64,000 bases of DNA from contig CAIQVX010000359.1 of the NCBI GenBank assembly GCA_903875275.1, positions 1 through 64,000 of the forward strand. Direction: 5' to 3'. The translations under genes and the position numbers were made by a program. Shown in pieces: positions 1 to 8,848 of this stretch. The stretch comes from an uncultured beta proteobacterium. Its GTDB lineage: Bacteria; Pseudomonadota; Gammaproteobacteria; Burkholderiales; Burkholderiaceae_C. The stretch's first letter is position 1. Every line of letters starts with the position of its first letter. The notes under the pieces were generated by a model. That model had not been told where the DNA came from. It made no database searches and saw only the letters and a list, made by a program, of their open reading frames with translations.

Positions 1-93
1 GGACGCTCGTGGATGGTCGGCGTGAGAAATTGGGTCGGCGCCGCAGCGGTCAAGAAACCAGCTTTTGGTCACGCTGTGCTGGGTGCACTTTGA
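1..93 (+). CDS. Possible C-terminal end of an upstream protein (partial)
   Basis: An open frame enters at base 1 and stops with TGA at 91-93, leaving 30 codons and no start inside the window. The fragment has no recognisable motif. Its base composition is GC-rich like the main genome and unlike the AT-rich gene that follows. It could be the tail of a surface-polysaccharide gene, but nothing in the 30 residues proves that, and it may be a chance frame. Confidence 0.3.
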   Translation, partial: GRSWMVGVRNWVGAAAVKKPAFGHAVLGAL

Positions 94-138
94 TAAACGA
101 ATTTTGCATGGCCGACTACTTACTCAAGGAGAATATTG

Positions 139-894
139 GTGAGTATTATCGGACGGCTCAAATTCATCAAAAGAATTCAGGCGTATCGACCGGGGTTTCT
201 GGGGCTCGTGATGAACCCAGATTACATTACCCGGCGTGGCCTATTTAAAGCGGTACGCAGCATCGCACCTTTAATCAAGGGCAATGTACTGGACTTTGGT
301 TGTGGCTCGAAACCGTATGAATATCTATTTGTCAATGCGACCAAATATATTGGATGTGATATACAAACAAGTGGACACGACCATACTGAGAGTCGTGTTG
401 ATGTCTTCTATGATGGTCTGACCTTACCTTTTTCCGATGCGACCTTTGACTCTGTCGTTTCCTTCGAAGTCTTTGAGCACATCTTCAATTTGCCCGATGT
501 ACTCAGTGAGATCCGTCGAGTAACCAAACCTGACGGATACCTATTAATCACAATCCCATTCGCCTACGAGGAACATGAAGTGCCCTACGATTTTGCTCGA
601 TACACGTGCTATGGAATCTCGACAGTCTTACAAACAGCAGGCTACGAAGTCATAAAAAATGAGAAAAGTGGCGGATACCTCCTCGCTGTACATCAAATGC
701 TTATGATATACATCGTTAGACTGCTCCCCAAGAGCAAACTATTGTTTAATTCGGTACAAGCGCTGATCCTGTTCCCGCTGACTAGTTTTGTTCTATTGCT
801 CGACTTGATCTTACCAAGACACTATGATTTCTATTGCAACAATATTGTACTTACCAAAAAGAGAAAGGAGGAGAGTTCAGAAACCCCAGTTTGA
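139..894 (+). CDS. Class I SAM-dependent methyltransferase (type 11)
   Basis: The protein of about 251 residues has the class I methyltransferase core. Motif I is VLDFGCGSKP near residue 50, an acidic residue follows the second strand (GCDIQ), and the post-I region contains SFEVFEHI followed by the PDGYLLITIPF strand. It should transfer a methyl group from S-adenosylmethionine to a small molecule or glycan, but the substrate cannot be read. The C-terminus (about residues 205-225) is strongly hydrophobic and may touch the membrane. An AAGGAG site at 126-131 lies seven bases before GTG at 139, so GTG is preferred to the TTG at 136. Codon use is AT-richer than in most of the window, which suggests transfer together with the next two genes. 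Its position beside polysaccharide genes suggests sugar or lipid-carrier methylation; this is inference. Confidence 0.8.
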   Translation: MSIIGRLKFIKRIQAYRPGFLGLVMNPDYITRRGLFKAVRSIAPLIKGNVLDFGCGSKPYEYLFVNATKYIGCDIQTSGHDHTESRVDVFYDGLTLPFSDATFDSVVSFEVFEHIFNLPDVLSEIRRVTKPDGYLLITIPFAYEEHEVPYDFARYTCYGISTVLQTAGYEVIKNEKSGGYLLAVHQMLMIYIVRLLPKSKLLFNSVQALILFPLTSFVLLLDLILPRHYDFYCNNIVLTKKRKEESSETPV

Positions 895-981
895 CCAAAA
901 TTAATAAGCTACCCCGCTTGATCTAATACTGATGCCAATAGTATTTAGGGCAGACGCTTACGTCTGGGCCATTACAGCTCG

Positions 982-2166
982 CTATTGCGATGAGTTTTGG
1001 GCTCCACTCTTCATAAGCCGGCGTAGTATCAATAACAAACGTTGCCGCACTCTACCGGTGTACTTTTCTGCAATCAAGTACGATGCATAACAATAAAGAT
1101 AAAGAAAAATGATCAACCCCAAAAAATACGAGATGCCTCCAAAAGTTGGCTGTTGCTGAAATTTGATCCCAAATTTCTCATACAAGAACGCAACAGAAAA
1201 CACAAGCGCAGGGAAGTGAAAAAGATAGGTCGAATATGAAAATTCCGCGACAAATGAGTTCATCTTTAATAATCTTGCCGATCCGCAGCTCTTGCTCATG
1301 CCAACCAGCGCAATAACAAATGAACATCCAAGGGAAAAATCACGAAAAAAAGAAATGGAGTCGGATTCTGGGACCATCAGATTTTCTACGTTATGACTCA
1401 GTCTTGACGCTGTCATTACAACTGTGAAAATCAATAATCCGACGGTAGGTGTCATACCTCTAGCGCCCGCCTGGATCCAGGTGAATGCGAGAAATCCTAA
1501 GCACCAAATAGATCCCCAAAGAGCCATCTTGAATGGGAGTGCAACCATAAGACATATCGCAGCACAGGTCGCTAGTAACCGAATCTTTCCATTTCCGACC
1601 AACCCCACACCTACCAATCCGAATGCGCAGTAGTACCACCATTCGTAAGCCAAACTCCAAAGTGGCGCATTACTACCAAAAGTACCAGTCAGAACACCTT
1701 GTAAGTTGAATAAATTAGATACAAAAATGGGGAAGCTCAATGTATTTGCAATTGTGCTATTGAGTGACACCGTGCTGTACTGCGCTGAATTGGTGTAAAG
1801 CTCGCTTTGGTTGTACCAGTTGAGTCCCACATAGTCCAAGACAAGCGTCGAAATCATCGCAGGAATGAGGGTGATATAAATCCTACTAATGCGAGCAGCC
1901 AAATAAGATGGGACATCGTAGCCATCATGTCTCCATTTGAACAAAGTAGAAGCACCCACCAAATAACCGCTAAGCACAAAAAAAATAATAACAGACTCAT
2001 GCCCGAATCCGGTTATGAAGTACAGTGCTTTTGTGAAAGCTGTTTTTTCCACGACATGCTTGTAATCAACAAGCACCAGGTGGCGAACATGCCCAATCAA
2101 GACCAAAAATGCTGCAAACCATCTCGAAGCATTTAGGAAATTTGAAAAAGCTGGGTTATGTATCAT
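982..2166 (-). CDS. Acyltransferase-3 family membrane protein (OafA/YrhL type)
   Basis: This 394-residue protein has about ten hydrophobic segments and the N-terminal acyltransferase-3 signature: RWFAAFLVLIGH near residue 14, with the conserved His, and FFVLSGYLVG near residue 62. The family moves acetyl or other acyl groups across or at the inner membrane onto O-antigen, exopolysaccharide or lipids. The gene is convergent with the methyltransferase and shares its low GC. It lies about 12 kb from the algX/algF-like genes. It belongs to a different family from the MBOAT protein AlgI, so it is not an obvious substitute for it. The family call is firm; the substrate is unknown. Confidence 0.85.
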   Translation of the reverse strand: MIHNPAFSNFLNASRWFAAFLVLIGHVRHLVLVDYKHVVEKTAFTKALYFITGFGHESVIIFFVLSGYLVGASTLFKWRHDGYDVPSYLAARISRIYITLIPAMISTLVLDYVGLNWYNQSELYTNSAQYSTVSLNSTIANTLSFPIFVSNLFNLQGVLTGTFGSNAPLWSLAYEWWYYCAFGLVGVGLVGNGKIRLLATCAAICLMVALPFKMALWGSIWCLGFLAFTWIQAGARGMTPTVGLLIFTVVMTASRLSHNVENLMVPESDSISFFRDFSLGCSFVIALVGMSKSCGSARLLKMNSFVAEFSYSTYLFHFPALVFSVAFLYEKFGIKFQQQPTFGGISYFLGLIIFLYLYCYASYLIAEKYTGRVRQRLLLILRRLMKSGAQNSSQ

Positions 2167-2211
2167 TTGTCGGCGGGTGAAAGTACAGTTGGATCTAAAT
2201 TGAACTTAGTG

Positions 2212-3414
2212 TCAATCATCCAGATTGGAACCAACTCTGATGTTATTACTGCTTAGCTTGGTCTGCCAGCTGACGAACTCTGCCTTTTCCCACGCTTCTG
2301 TGGGAATAATCGGAGTGTTTGCGGCACACATCCCTTCTTGGCACGAGGGGAACCACCAAGGGTTTGATCCCCCCTTGGCGTTGATCCAGCCTACGGTATT
2401 TTTAGCAACTGAATTTCCGGCAAAGTTTTCCAAAGGTGATTTTGGATTGACCGAGACGTACAAGCCAACATTGGCCGACGCAATTCTGTTGCCATCTGGC
2501 AGTTTCCCTGTGGCAATAACGCGGTTGTTCCACACGAGCACGTGGTGGCCGCTCGCAATCCCCACGCCATAGTTGCTGGTGTTAACCACCTGGTTATTGT
2601 AGATACGCACGTAGCCTGTAGCCTCTGCAAGCGTGGTGACATCGCCATCAGTGATGATGCCGCCACCGCTAAAATTGTCGCTCAACGGTTCATTGGGGTA
2701 AGCACCCCGTATGTAGTTGTCGTGGATGAGGATCGGGCTATCGGATGTGCCGCTGCTTCGGTACACGTTAATGTTGTCTTCAACCCGGCTTCTGCGGGGC
2801 TCATTGATCACCTCGTTCCAGGCGATTTCGATGCCACTGGTCGCCCTGACATTGTTGAGTTGTGTGAATTGAACAGGCAAGAATTTCTTGGACGAGTACC
2901 CACCAACTCCATTGCTGAGCCGACCTTCAATGTTGAGCGCCTTGTTATAGCGAATCGCAATGCCTTCGTTTGATTTGCCGGCGCCATCAACGTAAATGCC
3001 AGCGGTGCCAAGCAGTGTGTTATTTTCAACTATCAGTCTTGCGGGCATGTAGACGCTGACAAAACGGCCAGTTTCACCGTCCAGTACATTAGGATTGAAC
3101 CCCTGTGCTATGCAATTTCTGACAGTAATATTGGTGCCAGGCAAAAGCGATCTGATCATGTGGGACTTGCCGCGCAAATGGCAATCCTCAATCACCACAG
3201 CCGCCGTTGTATTGACAGTGATGGCGGGCACATTGGGGACGGCACTTTCCCAATTACCCCTATGAATGCCACCCGCGGAAATGACCAGTGGTGCCCTGTA
3301 TTCAAGCGGCTTACTATCGGAGGTGATGGTGTCGCCGTGGGCGTTCAATGCCAAGGCGAAGAACGCCATTGCATACTTCACAACTATTGGGAATGCACTG
3401 CGTTTGTGGCTCAT
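2212..3414 (-). CDS. Secreted right-handed parallel beta-helix protein
   Basis: The 400-residue product begins with a Sec-type signal peptide, with a hydrophobic stretch around residues 10-25 ending near AHG. The rest is built from short repeating strands with Asn-rich turns (for example VENNTL, IRYNKA, IHDNYIRG, IYNNQVV, VWNNRV), the typical pattern of a right-handed parallel beta-helix. Such proteins are often polysaccharide lyases, glycosidases, epimerases or surface adhesins. Here the catalytic residues cannot be assigned. Its place among surface-glycan genes favours a glycan-binding or glycan-cleaving role. It lies 45 bp downstream of the acyltransferase start on the same strand. Two cysteines near the C-terminus (SCQEGMC) could form a disulfide after export. 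Confidence 0.7.
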   Translation of the reverse strand: MSHKRSAFPIVVKYAMAFFALALNAHGDTITSDSKPLEYRAPLVISAGGIHRGNWESAVPNVPAITVNTTAAVVIEDCHLRGKSHMIRSLLPGTNITVRNCIAQGFNPNVLDGETGRFVSVYMPARLIVENNTLLGTAGIYVDGAGKSNEGIAIRYNKALNIEGRLSNGVGGYSSKKFLPVQFTQLNNVRATSGIEIAWNEVINEPRRSRVEDNINVYRSSGTSDSPILIHDNYIRGAYPNEPLSDNFSGGGIITDGDVTTLAEATGYVRIYNNQVVNTSNYGVGIASGHHVLVWNNRVIATGKLPDGNRIASANVGLYVSVNPKSPLENFAGNSVAKNTVGWINAKGGSNPWWFPSCQEGMCAANTPIIPTEAWEKAEFVSWQTKLSSNNIRVGSNLDD

Positions 3415-3547
3415 GAATTTTCTTTTTTGACCGTAGAAGTGTGTCAGGCATCACACCAGCCCACTGTATGATGTTACTGTCAATTTGATGGCAGGGTGCG
3501 CCATCACCAGCGCATATAACGTAATAATTACCCAAAGAGATGTCAAT

Positions 3548-4327
3548 GTGCCAGCTCTGATTGAAAAAGTGACCAAGAATTTGCTGGGCGTCCCAATCGA
3601 TTCCATTAGTTTTGCGAATGCGATAGACCGTGTGCTGGTTTGGGGCCACACCCATCAGAGTCGCTATGTGGTTCTTGCTAATGTACATGTCGTAGTAACC
3701 GCATCGAAGAACCCAGATTTTGGTCAAGTGGTCGCATCTGCCAATATGGCCGCACCCGATGGCGCCCCCGTTGCCTGGATGATGCGGCAATTGGGCGCAG
3801 TGCACCAAACGCGTGTAACCGGCCCCGATCTTACGTGGGCGCTACTCGGACGCTGTGAGTCTGAAGGCTTGCCTGTGTATTTCTTCGGAAGTTCACGCGA
3901 GACACTCGTGCGTCTTGCCGAACACATTACCGCCGCATTCCCCGCCCTGCCAGTCGCAGGTTTCGAAGCACCGCCCTTCAGACCTTTGACCGAGCAGGAA
4001 GACGCTGATGTTGTGGAGCGCATCAACGCCAGCGGAGCCGGCTTGGTTTTTGTGGGCCTGGGTTGCCCGAAGCAGGAGTGTTGGATGCACGCACACCGAG
4101 GCCGGGTCAACGCGGTCATGCTGGGCGTGGGAGCGGCGTTTGACTTTCACGCCGGCACCGTGTCCCGCGCGCCAGCCTGGATGCGGGACCACGGTCTGGA
4201 ATGGCTGCATCGATTGATCAGCGAGCCCGGTCGGCTTTGGAAAAGGTACCTTGTAACGAACACGCTCTTTGTCATCGGCGCCATCCGACAATTGGCAGCG
4301 CAACGGTTCTTTTCCGGAAAGAGCTGA
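3548..4327 (+). CDS. WecG/TagA/CpsF family glycosyltransferase (GT26)
   Basis: The protein carries the family hallmarks: an N-terminal LGVPID strand, the ANVHVVV and APDGAPVAW segments, VTGPDL, the GLGCPKQE motif, and the GVGAAFDFHAG to RAPAWMRDHGLEWLHRL block that ends the fold. Members transfer a sugar such as ManNAcA, ManNAc or glucose from a nucleotide donor to a lipid-linked first sugar at the inner face of the membrane. The frame is open back to 3485, but a weak AAAGAGA site just before GTG at 3548 gives a 259-residue product of normal family length, so this start is preferred. It is convergent with the YjbH-like gene. It probably adds an early sugar in the exopolysaccharide whose export genes lie downstream. 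Confidence 0.88.
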   Translation: MPALIEKVTKNLLGVPIDSISFANAIDRVLVWGHTHQSRYVVLANVHVVVTASKNPDFGQVVASANMAAPDGAPVAWMMRQLGAVHQTRVTGPDLTWALLGRCESEGLPVYFFGSSRETLVRLAEHITAAFPALPVAGFEAPPFRPLTEQEDADVVERINASGAGLVFVGLGCPKQECWMHAHRGRVNAVMLGVGAAFDFHAGTVSRAPAWMRDHGLEWLHRLISEPGRLWKRYLVTNTLFVIGAIRQLAAQRFFSGKS

Positions 4328-4348
4328 GTGTGGTGACGGGGGCCTCCC

Positions 4349-6508
4349 TCAAGGCCTCCCCCCCACCTCCCTCAGCATCGCCCGCACCCGGTACAGATTC
4401 GCGGTCATGTCGGCCAGGCCGGCGCGGTCGTAGTCCAGGGTGTCGCTGAGAAGGTTGTGCCTTATCTCTGGCACCACGCCGTAGCCGGCGTTGAGCGAAT
4501 TGATTGAATTGCCCACGCGCGAGCCGATGCCGTAGACCCACTGGTCGCTGCCGCGCACGGTGGCGGGTCCAACCATGGTGGCTGCGCGCTCGCCGATGGG
4601 CATGCTGATCTCGAAGCCTGCGTACTTGACGCGGTCCGGGTTGATTGAGCCGCTGTAGCGCGTATCCCGGTAGTACAGCGTCAGTCGGTTGTCGCCAAAC
4701 CAGTGATGGCTGGCGAACCGCACGCCGTGGTCCTGGTTGTAGAACTGCCCGGCCTGGGCTTCGAGCATCCAGCGGCCGTCAACAAGGCTCCAACGCGCCG
4801 CCGCCAGCCCTAGCGGATGGGTCACCGTGTCGTTGCTCAGGCCGGTGGTGTCCTTGCCCGCGTAATACCCGGCCAGGGCGCTCAGGCGCACACTGCCCTC
4901 GGGGCTGAGCCAGGCCACGTCAAGCTGACCGCCGTAGTCGTTGTGCTGAACATAGCCCACGCTGCCCTGCGCCCACATGCGGGGCCCGATCTGCTGCTGG
5001 TACGACAGCACGGTACTCTCGACCCCGCCCCGCACACGCTCGCGCCCATAGGCCTTGTCACTGCCAAAGTTCTCGGTATTCATCACGGGCGCGGTCACCC
5101 GGCCCTGCCACAGCAGGCCACGCCCTAGCGCCACCTCCCAGGCCAGATCCAGCCCCACCGAGAGGTCATAAAGCCCCACTTCGTTGCCCAAATGCTGACG
5201 CAGTACCGGGCCCAGCTCAAACTGGGGCCGCAGTGCCTCCCAGCGCTGTGTCTGCGCTGGTGCCACCGCCCAACCAAGCGCCGGCGCGCGCGCCGACTGG
5301 CCGTTGTCCAGCGCCAGGGCGGCGCGGCCGTCGCACCACCAGTTGCCCTCGGTAAAGCGGGAGAGGCAGGCGGAGCTTGCGGCCACCGACAGCACCGGGT
5401 CCTGCAGATAGGTCAGCGTCAGGCGCACCTGCTCGTCGCCCCGGGCGCTCTTTTGCCACAAGGCCAGCGCCATGCCCAGCGCGTCAAGACGGTTCTTGCG
5501 CCAGACCAGCGGCTCGGTTTGCACCACCCAGTGCCTGGCCTCGTCAAAACCCACCCACACCGATGAAAAACCAGCTTTGCTGAGGCGGCTGGCCAGTTCG
5601 TCGGCCCGCCTGGCTTGTGTTGCTACGGATTCGGCCTCTGCTGCTGCTGCCGGCACTGCCGCCGGCGCGGCCACGGCCACGGCCACAGGCATGGCATTGG
5701 CGCTTGCCGCGGCTGGCTGCGCAGACCCCAAAGTTGAAGTCGTAACGGGTAACCTGCGCGTGCCCCGATTCAGGTTGCGTTTGTCAAAACTCAGCGTCAG
5801 GGCGATACCAGCCTGCCAGGCCTGCTGATCCGTGCGGTCGCTTAGTTTGCGGCTGATTCCCACTTCCAGTGCCAGTTGCTCGGTCAGGGGACGCGCGTAA
5901 CGCACGCCGACACGCAGATCGTGGCTGTCAAACTCGGCCAGCGCGCGCCAGTTGTCGGTCAGAAACACCTGCGTGCTGCCAAACAGGCCATCGAGCGACG
6001 AGTAGGCGTGGTTGCCCTTGGCATAACCCAGGCTCACGTCCACCGAGCCAAACGACGAGGTGGCCACACCGTAGTAACTGCGAAAGTTGGTGGCCGCGCC
6101 ACCCACGTCCACCGCGCCAAAAGCCAGCCGTGTGTCCCAGCCAAAGCGCAGCGGCAACTGGTACTTGCCGCTGGCCGAGAGGTCGCGCATGGCGCCGCTG
6201 CAGGTTGGGCTTGCCAGGAACGCGTTGCAATGCAGATCGCCCTCGTAAGCCAGACGGCCCACCACTTCCAGCCCCGGCAGCACGCCAAAGCCCAGGTTCA
6301 CCGAACCAAACGCCCCCTCACCTGCGTTGCTGCGCTTCTTTTCCGGGTTGCTGTTGGTCCATGACAGCGATGCCATGCCCGGGTCCAGCACATCAGCGGT
6401 GGGCGAATTGATGGAACCGGTGAAGCCGGCGGGGCCAAGCTGTGCCTGAACCGAGCCAGCCAAGGCAAGCGGGCAAAGGCACAGCAGTTTGAGTGGTAGG
6501 TAACGCAT
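4349..6508 (-). CDS. YjbH-domain outer-membrane protein of exopolysaccharide biosynthesis
   Basis: The 719-residue protein starts with a signal peptide (hydrophobic core about residues 5-20, ending VQAQ). The YjbH-type opening GFTGSINSPTADVLDPG follows, then many amphipathic strands consistent with beta-barrel architecture. A low-complexity Ala/Val/Pro linker around residues 262-300 separates an N-terminal barrel-like part from a C-terminal part. YjbH of E. coli belongs to the yjbEFGH exopolysaccharide operon and is predicted to sit in the outer membrane. Here it lies beside a glycosyltransferase and upstream of OPX and kinase genes on the other strand. No enzymatic motif is visible; an export or surface-assembly role is inferred. 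Confidence 0.8.
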   Translation of the reverse strand: MRYLPLKLLCLCPLALAGSVQAQLGPAGFTGSINSPTADVLDPGMASLSWTNSNPEKKRSNAGEGAFGSVNLGFGVLPGLEVVGRLAYEGDLHCNAFLASPTCSGAMRDLSASGKYQLPLRFGWDTRLAFGAVDVGGAATNFRSYYGVATSSFGSVDVSLGYAKGNHAYSSLDGLFGSTQVFLTDNWRALAEFDSHDLRVGVRYARPLTEQLALEVGISRKLSDRTDQQAWQAGIALTLSFDKRNLNRGTRRLPVTTSTLGSAQPAAASANAMPVAVAVAAPAAVPAAAAEAESVATQARRADELASRLSKAGFSSVWVGFDEARHWVVQTEPLVWRKNRLDALGMALALWQKSARGDEQVRLTLTYLQDPVLSVAASSACLSRFTEGNWWCDGRAALALDNGQSARAPALGWAVAPAQTQRWEALRPQFELGPVLRQHLGNEVGLYDLSVGLDLAWEVALGRGLLWQGRVTAPVMNTENFGSDKAYGRERVRGGVESTVLSYQQQIGPRMWAQGSVGYVQHNDYGGQLDVAWLSPEGSVRLSALAGYYAGKDTTGLSNDTVTHPLGLAAARWSLVDGRWMLEAQAGQFYNQDHGVRFASHHWFGDNRLTLYYRDTRYSGSINPDRVKYAGFEISMPIGERAATMVGPATVRGSDQWVYGIGSRVGNSINSLNAGYGVVPEIRHNLLSDTLDYDRAGLADMTANLYRVRAMLREVGGRP

Positions 6509-6699
6509 GATGCAGGTGTTGGTTACAGTTCTTTGACGTAGCTAAGTTGTCGCGCACCATCGTAGTGCCTGTCGCATTCCAGCACAAAACCAGAAAAATA
6601 CGGAAGTTGTGAATGTGCCAAGAATCGTGTGAAATGATATACAGTAGCAGTGTTGTCAGAATTGTCACAGAAAACTACTGGTTAATCGGAGGTTTACGC
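6509..6699. promoter_or_regulatory. Divergent promoter region between yjbH-like gene and lipoprotein gene
   Basis: This 191-base gap separates two divergent start codons and must hold promoters for both. It is AT-rich relative to the flanking genes. A TATACA at 6638-6643 is a possible -10 element for the rightward gene, but no convincing -35 is found at 16-18 bases from it. A clear CGGAGG ribosome site occupies 6687-6692. No operator is recognised. Confidence 0.4.
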
Positions 6700-8433
6700 A
6701 TGAAAACGACTATACGGACATGGGCCAGCGCCCTTGCGTTCGCGGTAACTGCCGCGATTATTACCGGCTGCGGCTCCTCGAGTCCGCCAGTCGATGTGGT
6801 GGTGCCGCCACCCGCCGTCACTGCGCCGGGCGTGGCCTTGCAAGCCGTGGTGAAGGATGCCTCCACTGGCAACCCAGTCGCTCCGGTCGCCCCCGCCGTG
6901 GTCACCGTCTCGGTGTATGGAGCGGACGCCAACAAGGTGGTCAGCTACGAGGGTGCGTCCATTTACAGCGCCACCAACGGTTTCGCCGGCCCGTTTACAA
7001 CTGCAAACGGCTACTTGACCATTTATGTCAAGCCCGGAACACCCGTGCCAAGCCAGATGGCCTTGCGCGTGGTTGCCAGCGCCAACGGCTACGTCACCTC
7101 CAGTGAAGACGTGGTGGTCAAGAGCACCGACCTCAATTCCGACGGCTCCACAAAGGGTATAGACGTCAACATTTCGCTGGTCAAGGTCAGCGCACCGCCG
7201 CCCAGCGTCACTGTGGCGACCGAGCCAGTGACAGTGACCGCCGGCGTCAGCCCACCCACAGCAACCACCAATACCACGCCCGAGTCCACAGCCGTGGTGA
7301 ACGGTTCAACCGTCAACCTGGGCAGTGCCACGGTAGAGGTTCCGGCCACCACAGCAATTTACGCCGATGCCGCCAAGACCGTACCGCTTCCATCAGGTAG
7401 CACCAACCTCATCGTCACCTACAACAACAGCGTGACCACCAATTCGCTGGCCGCATTTCCGGGTGGATTCACCATGAGCCAGGACGCAACCGGCACTGCG
7501 CTGGCCGCGCCCGCCGTGTTTGTTACGGCCGGCTTTGCGTCGGTGGAACTTGTTGTTACGGCGCCTGACGGAACAGTCACCCAGGCCAAGACCTTTGACA
7601 AACCAGTCAGCGTGACAATTCCCATCCCCAAGGGAACCATCAGTCCGGCAACCGGTCTGGCCGTGAAGGCTGGCGACATCATTTCAATCTGGGCCTACAA
7701 CTCGACAACCGGCGCCTGGGGTGTTCTGAAGCTGAACAACGGCACGATTGTGAAGGGTACGCTGGGTGCACTTAATGCCAGCAACAACACCTTCCCGGTC
7801 ACATTCGCAACCGATCACCTGACCTACTTTGCCATGGGTGATGTGCTGGCGCCAGCGCAACAGTGCACCAATGCAGCAATCAACGTTATTGGTGCGGGCA
7901 CTTACGAACTCGATTTCGTCTTCACCAAGGTCGGTGGCGGCTGGAGTTATCAGGGTACCCGTCCCGCCAACAGCACAAGAGCGCTGACAGTTCCCTCGGC
8001 ACCTGCGGGCCCGGTGACGGTTCAGGTTTATCAAAAGCCGGCCGGCACATTGATCAACACCTTATCAGTGGCAGACCTTTGTGCCAGCGGCGGAAACTCT
8101 TTGACCGTGACACCTGCAGCGATACCTGTTGCTGGACTGACTGTGACGGTGCGCCGTGTTTGCAGCGCCAACGCCAGTGCGTTTACCTTGGCCTCTGGTG
8201 TCAAAGCGCAGGTAAGAAACGTTGACACTGGTGTGCTCGCCGCAACAGCCATCACCAACACGACCGGAGTGGCCACATTCAGCAACCTTAACCTGGGGTC
8301 TTACGTCGCGGAGGCCGTGGATTCTGCTGGACAGGTCCTCGCGACCAGTAGCATGACGTCGCTTGCAACAGGCGATGCCAAGTCGGCGACGTTGGACATA
8401 TCCACCACCTGCTCGGTGATCTCGGGAGGCTGA
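6700..8433 (+). CDS. Large secreted lipoprotein of unknown function
   Basis: The start is fixed by CGGAGG at 6687-6692 before ATG 6700. The 577-residue product begins MKTTIRTW, has a hydrophobic stretch, and has a lipobox ending IITGC, so it should be acylated at that cysteine and carried to the outer membrane. The mature part is Thr/Val/Ala-rich with many beta-strand-like segments. The last about 75 residues (VRNVDTG, NTTGVATFSNL, GSYVAEAVD) resemble a carboxypeptidase-regulatory-like beta-sandwich. No catalytic motif is apparent. It sits just upstream of the exopolysaccharide run, so a surface adhesin or matrix-associated lipoprotein is plausible but unproved. Confidence 0.7.
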   Translation: MKTTIRTWASALAFAVTAAIITGCGSSSPPVDVVVPPPAVTAPGVALQAVVKDASTGNPVAPVAPAVVTVSVYGADANKVVSYEGASIYSATNGFAGPFTTANGYLTIYVKPGTPVPSQMALRVVASANGYVTSSEDVVVKSTDLNSDGSTKGIDVNISLVKVSAPPPSVTVATEPVTVTAGVSPPTATTNTTPESTAVVNGSTVNLGSATVEVPATTAIYADAAKTVPLPSGSTNLIVTYNNSVTTNSLAAFPGGFTMSQDATGTALAAPAVFVTAGFASVELVVTAPDGTVTQAKTFDKPVSVTIPIPKGTISPATGLAVKAGDIISIWAYNSTTGAWGVLKLNNGTIVKGTLGALNASNNTFPVTFATDHLTYFAMGDVLAPAQQCTNAAINVIGAGTYELDFVFTKVGGGWSYQGTRPANSTRALTVPSAPAGPVTVQVYQKPAGTLINTLSVADLCASGGNSLTVTPAAIPVAGLTVTVRRVCSANASAFTLASGVKAQVRNVDTGVLAATAITNTTGVATFSNLNLGSYVAEAVDSAGQVLATSSMTSLATGDAKSATLDISTTCSVISGG

Positions 8434-8450
8434 TCCTCCACTCTGTGACG

Positions 8451-8478
8451 CTTCGGCCTGTTTCCGAACCGGCCGAGG
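8451..8478 (+). other. Stem-loop downstream of the lipoprotein gene
   Basis: CTTCGGCC (8451-8458) can pair with GGCCGAGG (8471-8478), giving an eight-pair stem with one G-T wobble and a 12-base loop, 18 bases after the lipoprotein stop codon. No T-run follows, so it is not a classical intrinsic terminator. It may stabilise the 3' end or be chance. Confidence 0.3.
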
Positions 8479-8580
8479 TAACCGCGTCGCTGGAGGCACG
8501 GCCTGTCGGGCCTCTGTTTGAGCCGGTTTCGACGTACACTCGGTACGGGTCAAATCCAAACAACAAAACGCGGGAGCGGC

Positions 8581-8847
8581 ATGAGCCAGATGACTTACCG
8601 CACCTCGGTTTACCGGGGTGCCTACGCAGCCCTGTTCGTGGGGATGTATCTGCTGCTGGCAGCCTATCTGCTGTCGGGGGATGATTCGGGCTCCGACAGC
8701 AGCAGCGGCGTCTGGCGTCTGCTGATTGGCATGCTGCTGGCCGCTGCAGTGGGCACCGGCTTTGGCCCGGCACTGCACCGGAAGATTTTCCCGCGCCGCA
8801 CCCGGCGTCACCCGCGCCACCACATCAGCCGGCATTCGTCGAAGTGA
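8581..8847 (+). CDS. Small two-helix inner-membrane protein in the EPS operon
   Basis: The 88-residue product starts at ATG 8581 after a GGGAGCGG site. It has two predicted membrane helices (about residues 13-30 and 46-64) joined by a short Asp/Ser-rich loop, and a basic, His/Arg-rich tail (RRTRRH) that should face the cytoplasm. The family is not recognised. One base separates its stop from the next start, so it belongs to the same transcript as the phosphatase, OPX and kinase genes. A small accessory role in exopolysaccharide assembly is the likely reading, based on context only. Confidence 0.6.
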   Translation: MSQMTYRTSVYRGAYAALFVGMYLLLAAYLLSGDDSGSDSSSGVWRLLIGMLLAAAVGTGFGPALHRKIFPRRTRRHPRHHISRHSSK

Positions 8848-8848
8848 C

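Noticed and set aside
982-2166. Acyltransferase-3 protein as the missing AlgI/WssH partner
   Set aside because: It has the acyltransferase-3 signature, not MBOAT, is AT-rich and lies 12 kb away; nothing ties it to the algX/algF-like genes.
4339-4366. GC-rich inverted repeat between the GT26 gene and the yjbH-like gene
   Set aside because: The stem has mismatches, overlaps the yjbH-like stop codon and lacks a T-run, so I do not call it a terminator.
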